The notes under the pieces: generated by a model
Told to the model about the DNA's origin: nothing
The model's input: only the letters and a program-made list of their open reading frames with translations
Database searches by the model: none
Shown here: in pieces, positions 52,101 to 57,480 of the stretch
Layout of the letters: each line of letters begins with the position of its first letter
How positions within the stretch are numbered: the first letter of the stretch is position 1
Program-made: the position numbers and the translations under genes
Origin: Linyphia triangularis
Taxonomy: Eukaryota; Arthropoda; Arachnida; Araneae; Linyphiidae
NCBI GenBank assembly: GCA_963978545.1
Contig: OZ021722.1
Coordinates: forward strand, 4,592,001-4,656,000
Direction of reading: 5' to 3'
Length of the DNA: 64,000 nt

Positions 52101-55100
52101 CTTTCTGGCAGTCTAAGGAAAAAAAGAGGATTTTTCAGACTTACTAACTCTGACCACTTAATGGAAAACGCGGTTTTTGGTAGTAAACACATACTATTGT
52201 AGACATATTTAAATTATTTCCGCAAAATTTTATTTTTGCTCTTCTGTACTGCCAGCAGGCCGCCTACTGGCTGACGCTGCTTTAGGGGCAAAAACAATCA
52301 ACACGTTAAAAAGAGGAAAATATACGCAGAATTATTTTGAACTACAAAAATAGCTGAATAAGAATATAATCGTGGGGTGGATCCTAGAATAGCCCACGCT
52401 GTAGCGACTTTTTTGGAAGTGCGCCAAGTTGGCGACTATTTGAAATTCTATTATTATTTTAAAAGTGTTATAGAGCCAGAAATCGTCCTTTTTTTATTTC
52501 TTATTGGATATTCTTGTACATTTAAAAGATTGATTTTATCATGACATTTTTTTTTATTATTATTAAAAAAAAAAAATTATGTAATAAGGCCAGAAGTAAC
52601 CATTTTTTTTTAGAGCTTATTAAATATTCTTCCATGTTTCTTTAAAAATTTATTTTATTACAAATGATTTATTGTTTTCATTTTATTATTGTTATTTGAA
52701 GAAAAAAAAACACTAAGTAGGGTTGTCACATTTCTCTTCGTGCTCTGTCGAAACTCCATTAAGGTTACCACCACTGGTTTGGCCTTATTCCTAAAAGTTG
52801 CCACGGGGTGGGCTATTCTAGGACTTTTCTATAATTGTGTACTAATGTGTGTACAGAACAGTGGTGCAGTCAGAATATTTTTTTGAGGAGAAGAGGGCGT
52901 TATGGGCAAGTTTGGTCTGAAAAATAGGGTAAAATCCTAGTATATGTTACACGCTTGGCGTGATTTTGAAATGACTTGATGCTTACCGCCAAACTGTTGC
53001 TAAAGTCGAAGTAACTTTTTTACGATTGTTGCTAAGAATTTGCGTAGGCAAAAACATAGAAAATCGTAACCTGAAGATGGCAAATACATAAAACATACCA
53101 TGAAAAAAAAGCATATGCATCATCGCCAAATTCCTCGTATGACGTATACTAGGATTAAGCCAAAAATGGATTTATGTGTCATATATCCATTACATAATAA
53201 ATTTCAAATGTATATCTAGCATAGATTTTTAAAAAAGCTTACCAAAATATGGAAAACCGACGTTTTGGGAAATGCAAGAAAACCAAAAAGGGCTTTAATT
53301 ACTTACATGTTTTTCAAACTTAATGTGCTCCGCCTCTGACCACATAATGTATCCACAGAATTTTAACACTAGATTGCCTAAGCAAGTCATTTTGACTGCT
53401 TTTGAATTTCAATTAAAAAAATAATTATTTAAATAATGACACAGCTTCTTATAATTTTGTGACTTTTTCTACAACATATAAATGGGTTAATTAATTATAT
53501 TTGTTGCCCCCCCCCCTCCTTCACTTCTGGTATATATCTGTGTATTATACCTATATTGCCGAAAAGCAGTCATTTTGACTGCTTGGAAGAGACCAGTTCG
53601 GCTCTGGATTGGAATAACATAACATACAAGTTCATGATAAATTGTCGATTTCGACATATACTTGATAAGTTGCAGTTGTTCAATAACTAGAGTTATTGTT
53701 ATTCGAATCTTTATGCAAGGCCTGGCCACGCGCTTTGTTCCCTTTGAACGAGCTGTAACGTAATTCAGATGGGAAGGAGGATCACTGAGTGTATGATCTC
53801 ATACTGTAATCGATACGGCTGCGCACGTGTCGACTTTGGTCAGGCCTGCTTTACACACTGCCAGTCGTTCTAACTCGTTGTTCAGCTGATAATATTTGTC
53901 AAAAATGTAAAAAGTATGTTTGCGGAAGATGTACATTCATAAAGATTTGCACTTTCATTTGCTTAAAATGTCCAGATAATGTATAAATTATTTATTTTCG
54001 AACATAAATACATTTTTTTTATTGTTAATACTTATTAATAACTTGTTATATGACTGTAAGTGATATAAAATATATAAAAAATTACTGTTAAACAAAATTT
54101 CTTTGAGCATTAGTTATTTTTTCACAATGCAGTCATTTTGACTGCTTTCAGGCAATATAGGTATATACTAAGCTCCCGTCTTTCTCGTGTTAAGATTTGC
54201 CAATACAATACATACAATACACTCTTTAGAAGCCAAAACTTTTCTGCTTGAGATTCAACCACAATAGAATGTGTACTATGCCAATACATGTATCTTACAA
54301 AAGAGTTCCAATAAGATAGATAATAATCTAATTTCAACAACATGCAATTTCTCCCCAGGGCCAGTTCCCACTTTACTATTTCTTAGAAGAACTCCACTCA
54401 ATTTCATCAGCTAACGAAAGCGCGTTTTTCAGCATTGCGAGCATATTCGCAAACGAAATCATTTACTCAAAAATAAATATTTACTTTAAATTACACGCGA
54501 AAAAAGATCTGCAGTTACAGTTAAAATGTGTTACCTCCATAAATGTATAAAAACATTAAAAAAATAATTAAAAATTGTAATAACTAAACGCTAAATTGAA
54601 ATCAAAACTAAAATCAGTAATTGTAATTATTAAAAAATAATATAGTTCTAATTGGTTTTCAAAAAAAAAGTGTGTATGTCACACAATTCAGCTTAGCGCC
54701 CTCTATGTAATGCAAATAGAACAATATATTATTAAAAGATTGGTTGTTTTCAGATTATCTGGCGCCGTCAGCAACACGATGGCTATAATGCGCCGAAACA
54801 TTCGTCTTTACACAAGCCAACATACATTTACAAACACCCATGCCTTACACGGGACTCGAACCTGCAACCTCGCTGTCTAGAAGATTATTAAAAGACACCG
54901 ATGAGCATCAAAGTTCTGAGGATAGAGATCGATTCAGAAAATCTTCGAAGCTAAAACGCTTGTACAAAAGAAATATCGTATAGTAAAGCAAGTTACTATA
55001 CGATAGATAAGTCGCTAAATTATTATTCAAATACTAATTAGATTTTATAATTCAAATTAAAATAGATTTTACTATTCAAATATTAATATTTAATAGTAGT

Positions 55101-55905
55101 TTGATTAAATAGTTTTATTTCCTATATTTAATAATAATTTTAATAATTAATAGTTTTATTTGCTAATTAATTTTAATGATTGAATTATATCAATAATTTG
55201 TTTAAATAACATTTTCCATTTCCTTAGCATTTCGATACTTAGCTTTGCCGGAAAACTTTTATGGGTAGTAAAAAACCAAGTGAAAATTGTTGTAATTGAA
55301 AACATTTTTAAAACCAAGTATTTTAAGGCATATAGATACGTTTGCCATCAATAACACCGACAGGCCTACAAAATATTCTAAGTATGATAATATAGATAGA
55401 GGATTTTGGATGAATTTTTAGCCACATTTACTACTTGAATGGGTTAAAAACCTATTTCCATTGCATTAAGCTTTTTAAACCATTTGAACTCGTCAACAAG
55501 ATAAATTTATTTAAAAAAAATTCAGATGAATATTAAACTTTTGTTTCTAATACTGTAACTTGTTTATAAACATTTTATTACTAATAAAAATCACCAAAAT
55601 AAATGAAATCATCAAATGTGTTTAAGCAGTGGCGTATCCAGAGGGGGGGGGGGAAGGTTCACAAGGCTGCAACCCCCCCCCCCCCTCGAATATCTAGAAA
55701 ATTGTACGTTAAATTTCTAATGTAGGAGTAATCTCCAAATAGTTACTAATATCCTCGTTTATTTAACTTTCCAAGTCTGTCTTAAAATAATTTTAAAAAC
55801 GGGAAACACTTAAAACATAAATTCATCCATTTCAAATTTGCAAAATTGAAAACTTATGCGAATTAAAATATAAACTTACGTGAGACGTTGTGGCTTTTCC
55901 GCCAT
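13053..55905 (-). CDS. Spliced gene, 11 coding exons: coiled-coil, AT-hook-like nuclear protein (family not recognised)
   Basis: Eleven exons on the minus strand, each bounded by splice consensus, join to 1476 nt (491 codons plus stop) with compatible phase at all ten junctions. Residues 1-50 are basic and proline-rich; 52-77 run from a Lys/Arg cluster (KKKYRR) into an acidic-Ser stretch (EDSDTSSDSE); 79-107 hold a charged KEEEERERR segment; 108-266 are low complexity with KRKR (164-167), two IPLPY motifs (190-194, 210-214) and acidic SEDDD. Residues about 268-345 look like one coiled coil (ERLHSAMEEINNLKNE through RMEEERREAAR). RGRGRP at 386-391 in a basic context resembles an AT-hook, followed by polyproline tracts (407-411, 418-423). 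No catalytic domain, signal peptide or membrane segment is visible. A nuclear, DNA- or chromatin-associated role is inferred from the basic clusters and AT-hook-like motif only. I do not recognise an ortholog. Transcript support would fix isoforms and the 3' end. Confidence 0.85.
13290..14470. repeat. Very AT-rich tandem-like region in intron 11
   Basis: A 115-140 bp unit (TTACTTAAATTTTCTT, TATAAAAATTTAC, AAATAAAAATTAA, TTCTTTATATTAAAAAGTA) recurs about four times in 13340-13930. From 14220 to 14440 a short TGAAATTTAATT-plus-poly(A) word is reiterated. Confidence 0.7.
15470..15990 (+). repeat. Family O repeat, copy 1 (ends eroded)
   Basis: CCCCTCCACTTTT, CTAAA(A/T)CCACT, AATCCAT, TAAATGTAG, ATTTAAAGTT and ACACTACTTTGTATA occur in the same order as in 17360-18086. 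Oligo(A) interruptions are present. Confidence 0.65.
16088..16558 (+). mobile_element. Family A element, copy 6, 20 bp from exon 11
   Basis: It begins near CTGGCCACAAAATTCA and ends GGTTCTGTGGCCACTCTG. The 3' end is 20 bp from the exon 11 donor. Confidence 0.75.
16579..16825 (-). CDS. Exon 11: AT-hook-like motif and polyproline (residues 367-449)
   Basis: The acceptor is CTTTAAAG and the donor GTAAGG. One incoming base completes Leu367, then 82 codons end in phase 0. In order: a Gln-rich start (QEQGEQQQ), a basic RRGRGRPHKKPR segment whose GRP core resembles an AT-hook, polyproline tracts at 407-411 and 418-423, and IEEFWKQQQCLNLIELKP. Polyproline could bind SH3, WW or profilin-type partners; this is inferred from composition. 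Plus-strand open frames here are shadows of this exon. An A-family transposon ends 20 bp from the donor. Confidence 0.88.
17360..18086 (+). mobile_element. Family O element with inverted ends GGGCAGTGGTAAAAGTG
   Basis: The left end GGGCAGTGGTAAAAGTGTGG and right end CCACTTTTACCACTGCCC are inverted repeats. The interior is shared with 15470-15990. Near the right end a 16-G run and a 13-C run face each other (18004-18047). Superfamily not assigned. Confidence 0.7.
18360..18720. other. Simple A-rich sequence with short repeats
   Basis: Short words such as AAAAATGTAGGAA and TTTTAGG recur between poly(A) runs; no gene. Confidence 0.4.
18949..18993 (-). CDS. Exon 10, 45-nt micro-exon (residues 352-367)
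   Basis: The acceptor is AATGTAG and the donor GTAAGTAA. It adds the acidic peptide FDLDELNPLEEQEV. Phase 2 in and phase 2 out mean that skipping it would keep the frame, so it could be an alternatively used cassette; that is inference. An arm of a J-family repeat begins about 30 bp above. Confidence 0.78.
19020..19190 (+). repeat. Family J repeat, left arm
   Basis: GAGGAAGTC, ACTCGCTATGTTACAATCTT and CAGTGCATTTAGAAACTACT occur here and, inverted, at 22173-22252. The two arms were separated by later insertions. Related copies lie at 42860-43080 and 57122-57475. Confidence 0.7.
19191..21803 (+). mobile_element. Family A element, copy 7, interrupted by a 2.2-kb insertion
   Basis: It starts CAGGGTGGCCAC at 19191 and reaches GGTTCTGTGGCCATTC at 19582. 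The remaining bases CCATTCTG resume at 21796 after the inserted element. TATAAG and TATAAA flank the whole copy. Confidence 0.75.
19583..21795. mobile_element. 2.2-kb TIR element CAGGGCTGCCAC...GTGGCAGCCCTG
   Basis: Perfect 12-bp terminal inverted repeats, and the 6-bp CCATTC duplicated on both sides, lie inside family A copy 7. The ends carry many AAAATAGT(C/A)GCC-type words. The interior holds a GC-richer stretch near 20650-21010 and a fragment of family A (about 21025-21115). No intact transposase frame is visible. Confidence 0.85.
21978..22159 (-). mobile_element. tRNA-derived SINE, copy 1
   Basis: On the minus strand a B-box GGGTTCGAGTC and an A-box-like GTATAGAGGTTAGC mark a tRNA-like head at 22159; the tail is TTGGTTGG (plus 21978). 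A 13-bp target duplication AAGGTGGTATTAG flanks it exactly (21965-21977 and 22160-22172), inside a family J arm. Confidence 0.88.
22388..22900 (+). repeat. Three tandem copies of a ~176-bp unit
   Basis: AAATTATAAAATGAAACAG restarts at about 22390, 22564 and 22740. The copies are near identical apart from small indels in an A-run, and the last is shortened. Confidence 0.88.
23364..23459 (-). CDS. Exon 9 (residues 320-352), end of coiled coil
   Basis: The acceptor is TTATTATAG and the donor GTTAGT. One incoming base completes Leu320, and the exon leaves phase 2 (CC|C, Pro352). The peptide REHQLSKELRQQRNAMRMEE continues the coiled coil, then ends in an Ala/Pro stretch (AARAPLPP). Confidence 0.8.
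24486..24664 (-). mobile_element. tRNA-derived SINE, second family
   Basis: The minus strand carries GGCCGTGGGGTTAGCG (A-box-like) and GGGTTCGAATTCCGGG (B box). The tail again begins TTGGTTG. The 13-bp duplication TGATTTTTATTGG flanks it (24473-24485, 24665-24677). The head differs from the other SINE copies. Confidence 0.85.
24876..25629. mobile_element. TTAA-bounded element, TIR TTAACCCTTTCAGTCCCA
   Basis: The left end is TTAACCCTTTCAGTCCCA. The right end, reverse complemented, is TTAACACTTTCAGTCCCA. TTAA boundaries are typical of piggyBac-type transposition. Near each end lies the related direct word GATGCCA(A/T)TTGGAATC. No full transposase; about 750 bp, between exons 8 and 9. Confidence 0.7.
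25724..25812 (-). CDS. Exon 8 (residues 291-320), coiled coil
   Basis: The acceptor is ATTTTAG and the donor GTGAGT. It enters in phase 0 with NKKLKK and ends in phase 2 (CT|C, Leu320). The exon holds an ATG that could be mistaken for a gene start, but the frame is open back to the acceptor and matches exon 7. The sequence is basic and helical (KYLKERGDRYRNSYL). A TTAA-bounded element ends about 95 bp below and a 33-bp tandem array starts about 160 bp above. Confidence 0.8.
25974..26236 (+). repeat. 33-bp minisatellite, 8 identical copies
   Basis: GTATACATTATATATACATT recurs every 33 bp from 25979 to 26210 with no visible substitution between copies. Because 33 is divisible by 3, the minus strand stays open and reads an 11-residue repeat; this is not a gene. 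Confidence 0.95.
27072..29627 (+). mobile_element. Family B element, interrupted by a related element
   Basis: It starts CAGGGTTCCTACTC at 27072, resumes CTACTCAAATCACAGAATG at 29234 and ends GTGGGAACCCTG at 29627. Confidence 0.8.
27086..29233 (+). mobile_element. 2.15-kb B-like element nested in a family B copy
   Basis: Its ends are CAGGGTTCCCAC and GTGGGAACCCTG. CTACTC is duplicated at 27080-27085 and 29234-29239. Subterminal AATTCAAGGACTTTCAAGGA words occur at both ends. The middle (27300-29000) differs from the short B copies and contains only broken frames. It could be a longer relative, possibly a decayed autonomous form. Confidence 0.8.
29732..30552. mobile_element. Foldback with 244-bp arms, each carrying a tRNA-like segment
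   Basis: The left arm 29732-29975 and right arm 30309-30552 are near-perfect inverted repeats with a loop of about 330 bp. Each arm contains a tRNA-like run (GGTGGCTAAGTGGTCAGCG as A-box-like, GATCCGGGTTTGATACC as B-box-like). Outer ends read CAAGGGGACCTTACGGTC. Confidence 0.88.
30787..31138 (+). mobile_element. Family B element
   Basis: It begins CAAGGTTCCCAC and ends GTGGGAACCCTG; TTGAT flanks both sides. About 350 bp. Confidence 0.82.
31421..32244 (+). mobile_element. Family C element, copy 1
   Basis: Ends CAGGGTTTCTGCC and GGCGGAAACCCTG are inverted repeats, and TAGATA is duplicated on both sides. Subterminal CATGACTTTCCATGAC words occur near both ends. It ends 47 bp from exon 7. Confidence 0.82.
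32292..32363 (-). CDS. Exon 7 (residues 267-290), start of coiled coil
   Basis: Twenty-four codons, phase 0 to phase 0, between acceptor TTATAAG and donor GTAAGAG. The peptide ESDLIERLHSAMEEINNLKN has regular hydrophobic spacing and begins the coiled coil that continues into exons 8 and 9. A C-family transposon ends 47 bp from its donor side. Confidence 0.8.
32480..33080 (+). repeat. Family I repeat, copy 2
   Basis: It carries AACTTTCAATTACACT, AAGTGAAACAG, GACGCTCAAGG and the CACAGCGATTTTGATCAAAA block in family order. Confidence 0.65.
33430..33662 (+). repeat. Family I repeat, copy 3 (3' truncated)
   Basis: It starts AGGGGTGTGGAACATCGCAC and stops after GGTGCTCAAG. Confidence 0.6.
34005..35244. 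mobile_element. 1.24-kb TIR element CAGGGGTC...GACCCCTG
   Basis: Short inverted ends are flanked by CTAATA at 33999-34004 and 35245-35250. ATATAGGAC words are reiterated near both ends. The interior at 34490-34690 contains inverted segments around ATTCCGAATCC and GGATTCGGAAT. No transposase frame. Confidence 0.75.
35640..36400 (+). repeat. Family D periodic repeat, copy 1
   Basis: Degenerate units containing CGACGAAAATGACAATCAC, AAATTTCGGCATTA and AGCGCCCACCATACAGGCGC recur at roughly 100-bp spacing. The same sequence occurs at 41460-42350 (same strand) and 47500-48300 (inverted). Confidence 0.6.
36469..36844 (+). mobile_element. Family B element
   Basis: Ends CAGGGTTCCCAC and GTGGGAACCCTG; AGTGT flanks both sides. 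Confidence 0.85.
37207..38032 (+). mobile_element. Family A element, copy 8, interrupted by a B element
   Basis: It begins TAGGGTGGCCAC, runs to CTCCCTGACA (37586) and resumes CTGACATTTCCCTG at 38011. Its own 3' terminus is missing; exon 6 starts about 35 bp further. Confidence 0.75.
37587..38010 (+). mobile_element. Family B element nested in family A
   Basis: Left end CAGTGTACCCAC (eroded), right end GTGGGAACCCTG; CTGACA is duplicated at 37581-37586 and 38011-38016. Confidence 0.88.
38067..38543 (-). CDS. Exon 6, largest coding exon (residues 108-266)
   Basis: The acceptor TTTCAACAG and donor GTAAGT frame exactly 159 codons, phase 0 at both ends. Content is Ser/Thr/Pro-rich and probably disordered: RPKKNTARKSFRIEMPRP near the start, KRKR at residues 164-167 as a nuclear-signal-like cluster, IPLPY twice (190-194, 210-214) 20 residues apart, and an acidic SEDDD near the end. 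The open frame is much longer than chance ORFs in this AT-rich region. Transposons crowd both sides: a truncated A copy ends about 35 bp below, and a B copy starts about 90 bp above. Confidence 0.9.
38635..39048 (+). mobile_element. Family B element, ~90 bp upstream of exon 6
   Basis: Ends CAGGGTTTCCAC and GTGGGAACCCTG; CAGTA flanks both sides. Confidence 0.85.
39492..40135. mobile_element. hAT-type element, copy N2 (one end missing)
   Basis: It starts CAGCGTCAGCCACTAGGCGG and is the reverse-complement counterpart of 52279 down to about 51640. The other terminus is lost near 40135. It carries a 31-codon frame shared with N1. Confidence 0.7.
39906..40001 (+). pseudogene. 31-codon hAT-transposase-like N-terminal remnant (copy N2)
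   Basis: ATG at 39906 opens MASRISFKRKVDSEK and ends at TAA 39999-40001. The FKRKVDSE block resembles the start of hAT-type transposases of the GTF2IRD2/ZBED-related group, from memory of that family. The rest of a transposase is absent, so it is at most a leftover. Confidence 0.4.
40168..40898 (+). repeat. Degenerate element with ~125-bp tandem units
   Basis: After TACCCGCGCTTAGCTAC, a unit of about 125 bp (GGCCAAAACTACTTATGTTG, AGAGCTGTAGCCC, TTATTAATTAATTAAAA) repeats about four times. One more unit sits at 42744-42800, past the inserted element, followed by (CAGA)n and TTTTATTACTATAGATT. It may be a retroelement tail; that is a guess. Confidence 0.7.
40899..42737. mobile_element. 1.84-kb TIR element CAGGGATGAGTTT with family D interior
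   Basis: Perfect 13-bp inverted ends are flanked by AAGGCC at 40893-40898 and 42738-42743, splitting a tandem-unit repeat. A poly(A) run lies at 41118-41142 and the periodic family D sequence at 41460-42350. Near the right end are GCGGAA-rich words. No transposase. Confidence 0.88.
42860..43080. repeat. Family J repeat, right half
   Basis: GTAGTTTCTAAATGGCTAGA, GTAACGTAGCGAGTATAGGG and ACTTCCTCTTAA match the right arms at 22173-22252 and 57400-57475. Confidence 0.65.
43149..43237 (-). CDS. Exon 5 (residues 78-107)
   Basis: The acceptor is TTTTTTAG and the donor GTATGT. The exon enters with two bases completing Val78 and ends in phase 0. It is highly charged (KNKRMDKEEEERERRAKRP), possibly a short helix. 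A 200-bp J-family repeat arm ends about 60 bp below it. Confidence 0.8.
43380..43665 (+). repeat. Family I repeat, copy 4
   Basis: CTTCTGGTGTGGAGCATCAC, CAATTACACTATAATACTGG and GATGCTCAAGGAACGAGA follow family order; 3' truncated. Confidence 0.65.
44058..44438. mobile_element. 381-bp TIR element CAGGGATG...CATCCCTG
   Basis: Inverted ends are flanked by AATTAT on both sides. The interior is purine-rich with AGGAGGAAA words near the right end. Confidence 0.78.
44445..46576. other. Intron 4, mostly unrecognised
   Basis: No exon with matching splice phase. At 45860-45970 a short GC-richer block (GCGAGCAAGGGCGGAGCCCC) resembles the end of some mobile elements, not assigned. Confidence 0.35.
46577..46657 (-). 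CDS. Exon 4 (residues 51-78), GC donor
   Basis: The acceptor is TTATTGTAG. The downstream donor reads GAAG|GCAAGT, the typical context of a GC-AG intron. Phase 1 in (G|AC, Asp51) and phase 1 out (G|TG, Val78) both match the neighbours. The sequence moves from a lysine-rich KKKYRR cluster to an acidic-serine run, EDSDTSSDSE, typical of casein-kinase-2-like sites in nuclear proteins; that reading is inference. Confidence 0.8.
47135..47946 (+). repeat. Segmental duplication, copy 1
   Basis: About 800 bp collinear with 48950-49744, from a family C fragment (ACAAGCTTATCAAAACTG) across a fixed junction into AAAAGGTTAGGAACCGCTGC and on to CGTTAATATAAAGG. The small frames in it are duplicated too. 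Confidence 0.85.
47980..48300 (-). repeat. Family D periodic repeat, inverted copy
   Basis: The reverse complement of GGCGTGAGCTGATGTGAC and TAACAGCCGTCACATC-type words matches the copies at 35640 and 41460. Confidence 0.55.
48634..49030 (+). mobile_element. Family C element, copy 2 (3' truncated)
   Basis: It starts CAGGGTTTCTACCAAAATAA, as in the copy at 31421, and stops at the junction shared with the segmental duplication. Confidence 0.7.
48950..49744 (+). repeat. Segmental duplication, copy 2
   Basis: Collinear with 47135-47946 with scattered substitutions and small indels; offset about 1.8 kb. Confidence 0.85.
49860..50285 (+). mobile_element. Family B element
   Basis: Starts CAGGGTTCCAAC, ends GTGGGAACCCTG; ATTTA flanks both sides. 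Confidence 0.85.
50431..50555 (-). CDS. Exon 3 (residues 9-51)
   Basis: The acceptor is CCGTACAG and the donor GTAAGT. It takes phase 2 from exon 2 (AC|C, Thr9) and leaves phase 1. It encodes a basic, proline-rich stretch with PPRKWGQYPEKPARR and then a less charged LILTSKIAETNIWQSAP. A second AG four bases into the exon would be an alternative acceptor, but it would break the phase with exon 2. The exon sits between two B-family elements, 49860-50285 and 50743-51152. Confidence 0.8.
50743..51152 (+). mobile_element. Family B element
   Basis: Starts CAAGGTTCCTAC, ends GTGAGAACCTTG; TAGAG and TAGAA flank it. The terminal changes are matched on the two sides (CAAGG/CCTTG). Confidence 0.82.
51435..52279. 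mobile_element. hAT-type element, copy N1
   Basis: Ends CAGCGTTCGCCA and TGGCTGACGCTG are imperfect inverted repeats. The flanks TTTTAGGG and CTTTAGGG give an 8-bp target duplication with one mismatch, the hAT standard. About 845 bp. Confidence 0.8.
51789..51884 (-). pseudogene. 31-codon hAT-transposase-like N-terminal remnant (copy N1)
   Basis: It has the same 31-codon frame as at 39906-40001, starting MASKISFKCKVDSEK and stopping at the same place. Substitutions differ between the two copies but neither has gained a stop or frameshift. Confidence 0.4.
52300..53362. other. Intron 2, unrecognised AT-rich sequence
   Basis: No exon with fitting phase; poly(A)/poly(T) runs only. Confidence 0.35.
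53363..54193. mobile_element. TTAA-bounded element, TIR TTAACACTAGA / TTAACACGAGA
   Basis: Inverted ends with TTAA boundaries suggest a piggyBac-type non-autonomous element. The near-palindrome GCAGTCATTTTGACTGC occurs near both ends (about 53384 and 54129) and again at 53565, with an inverted CCTATATTGCC next to two of them. Confidence 0.72.
54740..54883 (-). mobile_element. tRNA-derived SINE, copy 2 (head truncated)
   Basis: The B box (reverse complement of GGACTCGAACC) is present, but the A-box end is cut. The 12-bp duplication ATTATTAAAAGA flanks it exactly. Confidence 0.85.
54900..55879. other. Intron 2, AT-rich; one G/C-run hairpin near exon 2
   Basis: At 55642-55685 an 11-G run and a 13-C run face each other after AGTGGCGTATCCAG, a word common at ends of mobile elements. 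No coding signal. Confidence 0.4.
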
Positions 55906-55977
55906 GATTTAGTATTTTTACATCGTCGAAGAAATTGGAAGATTTATCGGAGGATCCATGAGTACCCACGTAGTTTC
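55880..55977 (-). CDS. Exon 2: 5' UTR, uORF and start codon (coding 55905-55880)
   Basis: The acceptor TTTTAG lies just above 55977 and the donor GTAAGT just below 55880. The start codon at 55905-55903 has A at -3 and G at +4, and an in-frame TAA two codons upstream fixes it as the first possible start. Coding is 26 nt (MAEKPQRL plus two bases of codon 9), leaving phase 2, which is completed by the first base of the next exon. The 72 nt of leader in this exon contain a 13-codon upstream ORF (55959-55918). A second reading frame is open across the whole exon but has no ATG and does not match the phase of the next exon. Confidence 0.75.
55918..55959 (-). promoter_or_regulatory. Upstream ORF in the 5' UTR
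   Basis: ATG at 55959 opens a 13-codon frame (MDPPINLPISSTM) that stops at TAA 55920-55918. A second ATG at 55923 uses the same stop. Both end 12 nt before the main ATG at 55905, so a scanning ribosome would meet them first. A damping effect on translation is inferred and depends on the exon being transcribed as modelled. Confidence 0.4.
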
Positions 55978-56882
55978 CTAAAACATTATATGATGCAATT
56001 TTAATTTTATAGTGTCTTCACGTATACAATGTAAAGTTTTAAGGTGTACGTATACCCTACAATTCACGAAAATCAACAAGAATGTTAATTTTTTTGTTAT
56101 TATATCATAATATTCTCTGATACTTCAGCTTTCAAGCAATTCTAAACTTTTGAAAATATCCTTAATAGATTTTATGTTACAATCAATTATAGGTAAGTAC
56201 TTCCCCTGTTAGATACCACGTTTTTAAAACTTTAAACCTGTTTTCTGACGAACTGTATTTTGATTATGTCACGCTTTATTCAAACAATGATAATTCAACA
56301 ACAAAAAGTTCAATTATAATTTTTTATATATATCGTAGTAATCTACATAATATGCTAGATGTTTTGAAACTCAATTATATAATATTGGTTGAGAAATTGG
56401 TTTTTTAGGGATTTTTAAAACATAGAATTCGATGAAAATATCGAATTTTTTCATGTTTTCACACAAAATAAATTGTAAAAAAAAAAATCTATTCTATATA
56501 AGAGACTTAATTGAGTTTCAAAACATTAAAAATAATACTTCGAATCGTTTCCAAGTAGAAAAGCGTTTCTAAGTAAATTAGAATTTTATAAATCATTGTT
56601 TGAAAAAGGTACTAATTAAAGCTTAATGAACAAATTAACAATTACCGAAATTTGAATTTTTTTTTTTTTTATTAAATGATTTTAATCGAATACTTTCTAA
56701 CTAATGTAAAAAAGATTGAAATTTAATATTTAAACTCAGAAATAAAAAATAAAAAATGTTCTAGGGTATACATACACCTTAGCATACAATCTTTCACAAT
56801 ATACATGCAAGGGGGGAAAAATTAGACTTGATCATAGCCATTGATGTGGTTAATAATGTAAAATCTATTTTATGAGGAAGTC

Positions 56883-57121
56883 CTATACTAAACTCCAACT
56901 TAACTTGACATCGCTAGACGATAGATCTTCACCGTGCTCATAGGCAATTAATCCATTTTAGCGGAGTGAAGACATAATTTTCGCCAAACCTTATAGCATT
57001 TTGTTCTGTTGTGGTTTGGCGAACATTATGCTTTCACGCCGCCAAAATGGATTAAATACCTATGAGCACTGTGACGATCTACCGTCTAAGTGATGTCAAG
57101 TTAAGTTGAGGTTTAGTATAG
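56883..57121. mobile_element. Foldback element with ~108-bp arms and 22-bp loop
   Basis: The left arm 56883-56990 (CTATACTAAACTCCAACTTA) and right arm 57013-57121 are inverted repeats with few mismatches. It lies at the end of a family J copy. Confidence 0.85.
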
Positions 57122-57475
57122 TAAGGCTCGCTATGTTACAATTTTATAGCCCAGTGCATTTAGAAACTACTTTGTAGAAAACATTGACGTTTGGTGAGTA
57201 GGTACGAAAAAGGTTTATTTAATGAAATGACATCAATTAAAAACTCGAAAATAGTCTACTATATTTTATTTTATGTAACACATGCCGTAGCTCCACCACG
57301 TTTTGTCTTTTTCTATTTTAATTTTCATTCATAATAGATAAACATTAAAAGGAAATAATTTATATCATTTCATTAAGCGATCATTTTCGCCCCCCAAATT
57401 TCAAGGTTTTATAGAAAGTAGTTTCTAAATGCACTGGACTAGGAAGGTGGTAACATAGCGGGAATGATCCTTACA
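57122..57475. mobile_element. Family J element with long inverted arms
   Basis: The left arm (TAAGGCTCGCTATGTTACAA, CAGTGCATTTAGAAACTACT) reappears inverted at the right (AGTAGTTTCTAAATGCACTG, TAACATAGCG). The middle carries GCTCCACCACGTTTTGTCT, shared with 42890. Confidence 0.7.
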
Positions 57476-57480
57476 AAATA

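Noticed and set aside
55880..55977. Alternative fully open frame across exon 2 (SSDKSSNFFDDVK...)
   Set aside because: It has no ATG, ends in phase 0 and cannot join the natural exon 3 acceptor, whereas the ATG at 55905 gives the right phase.
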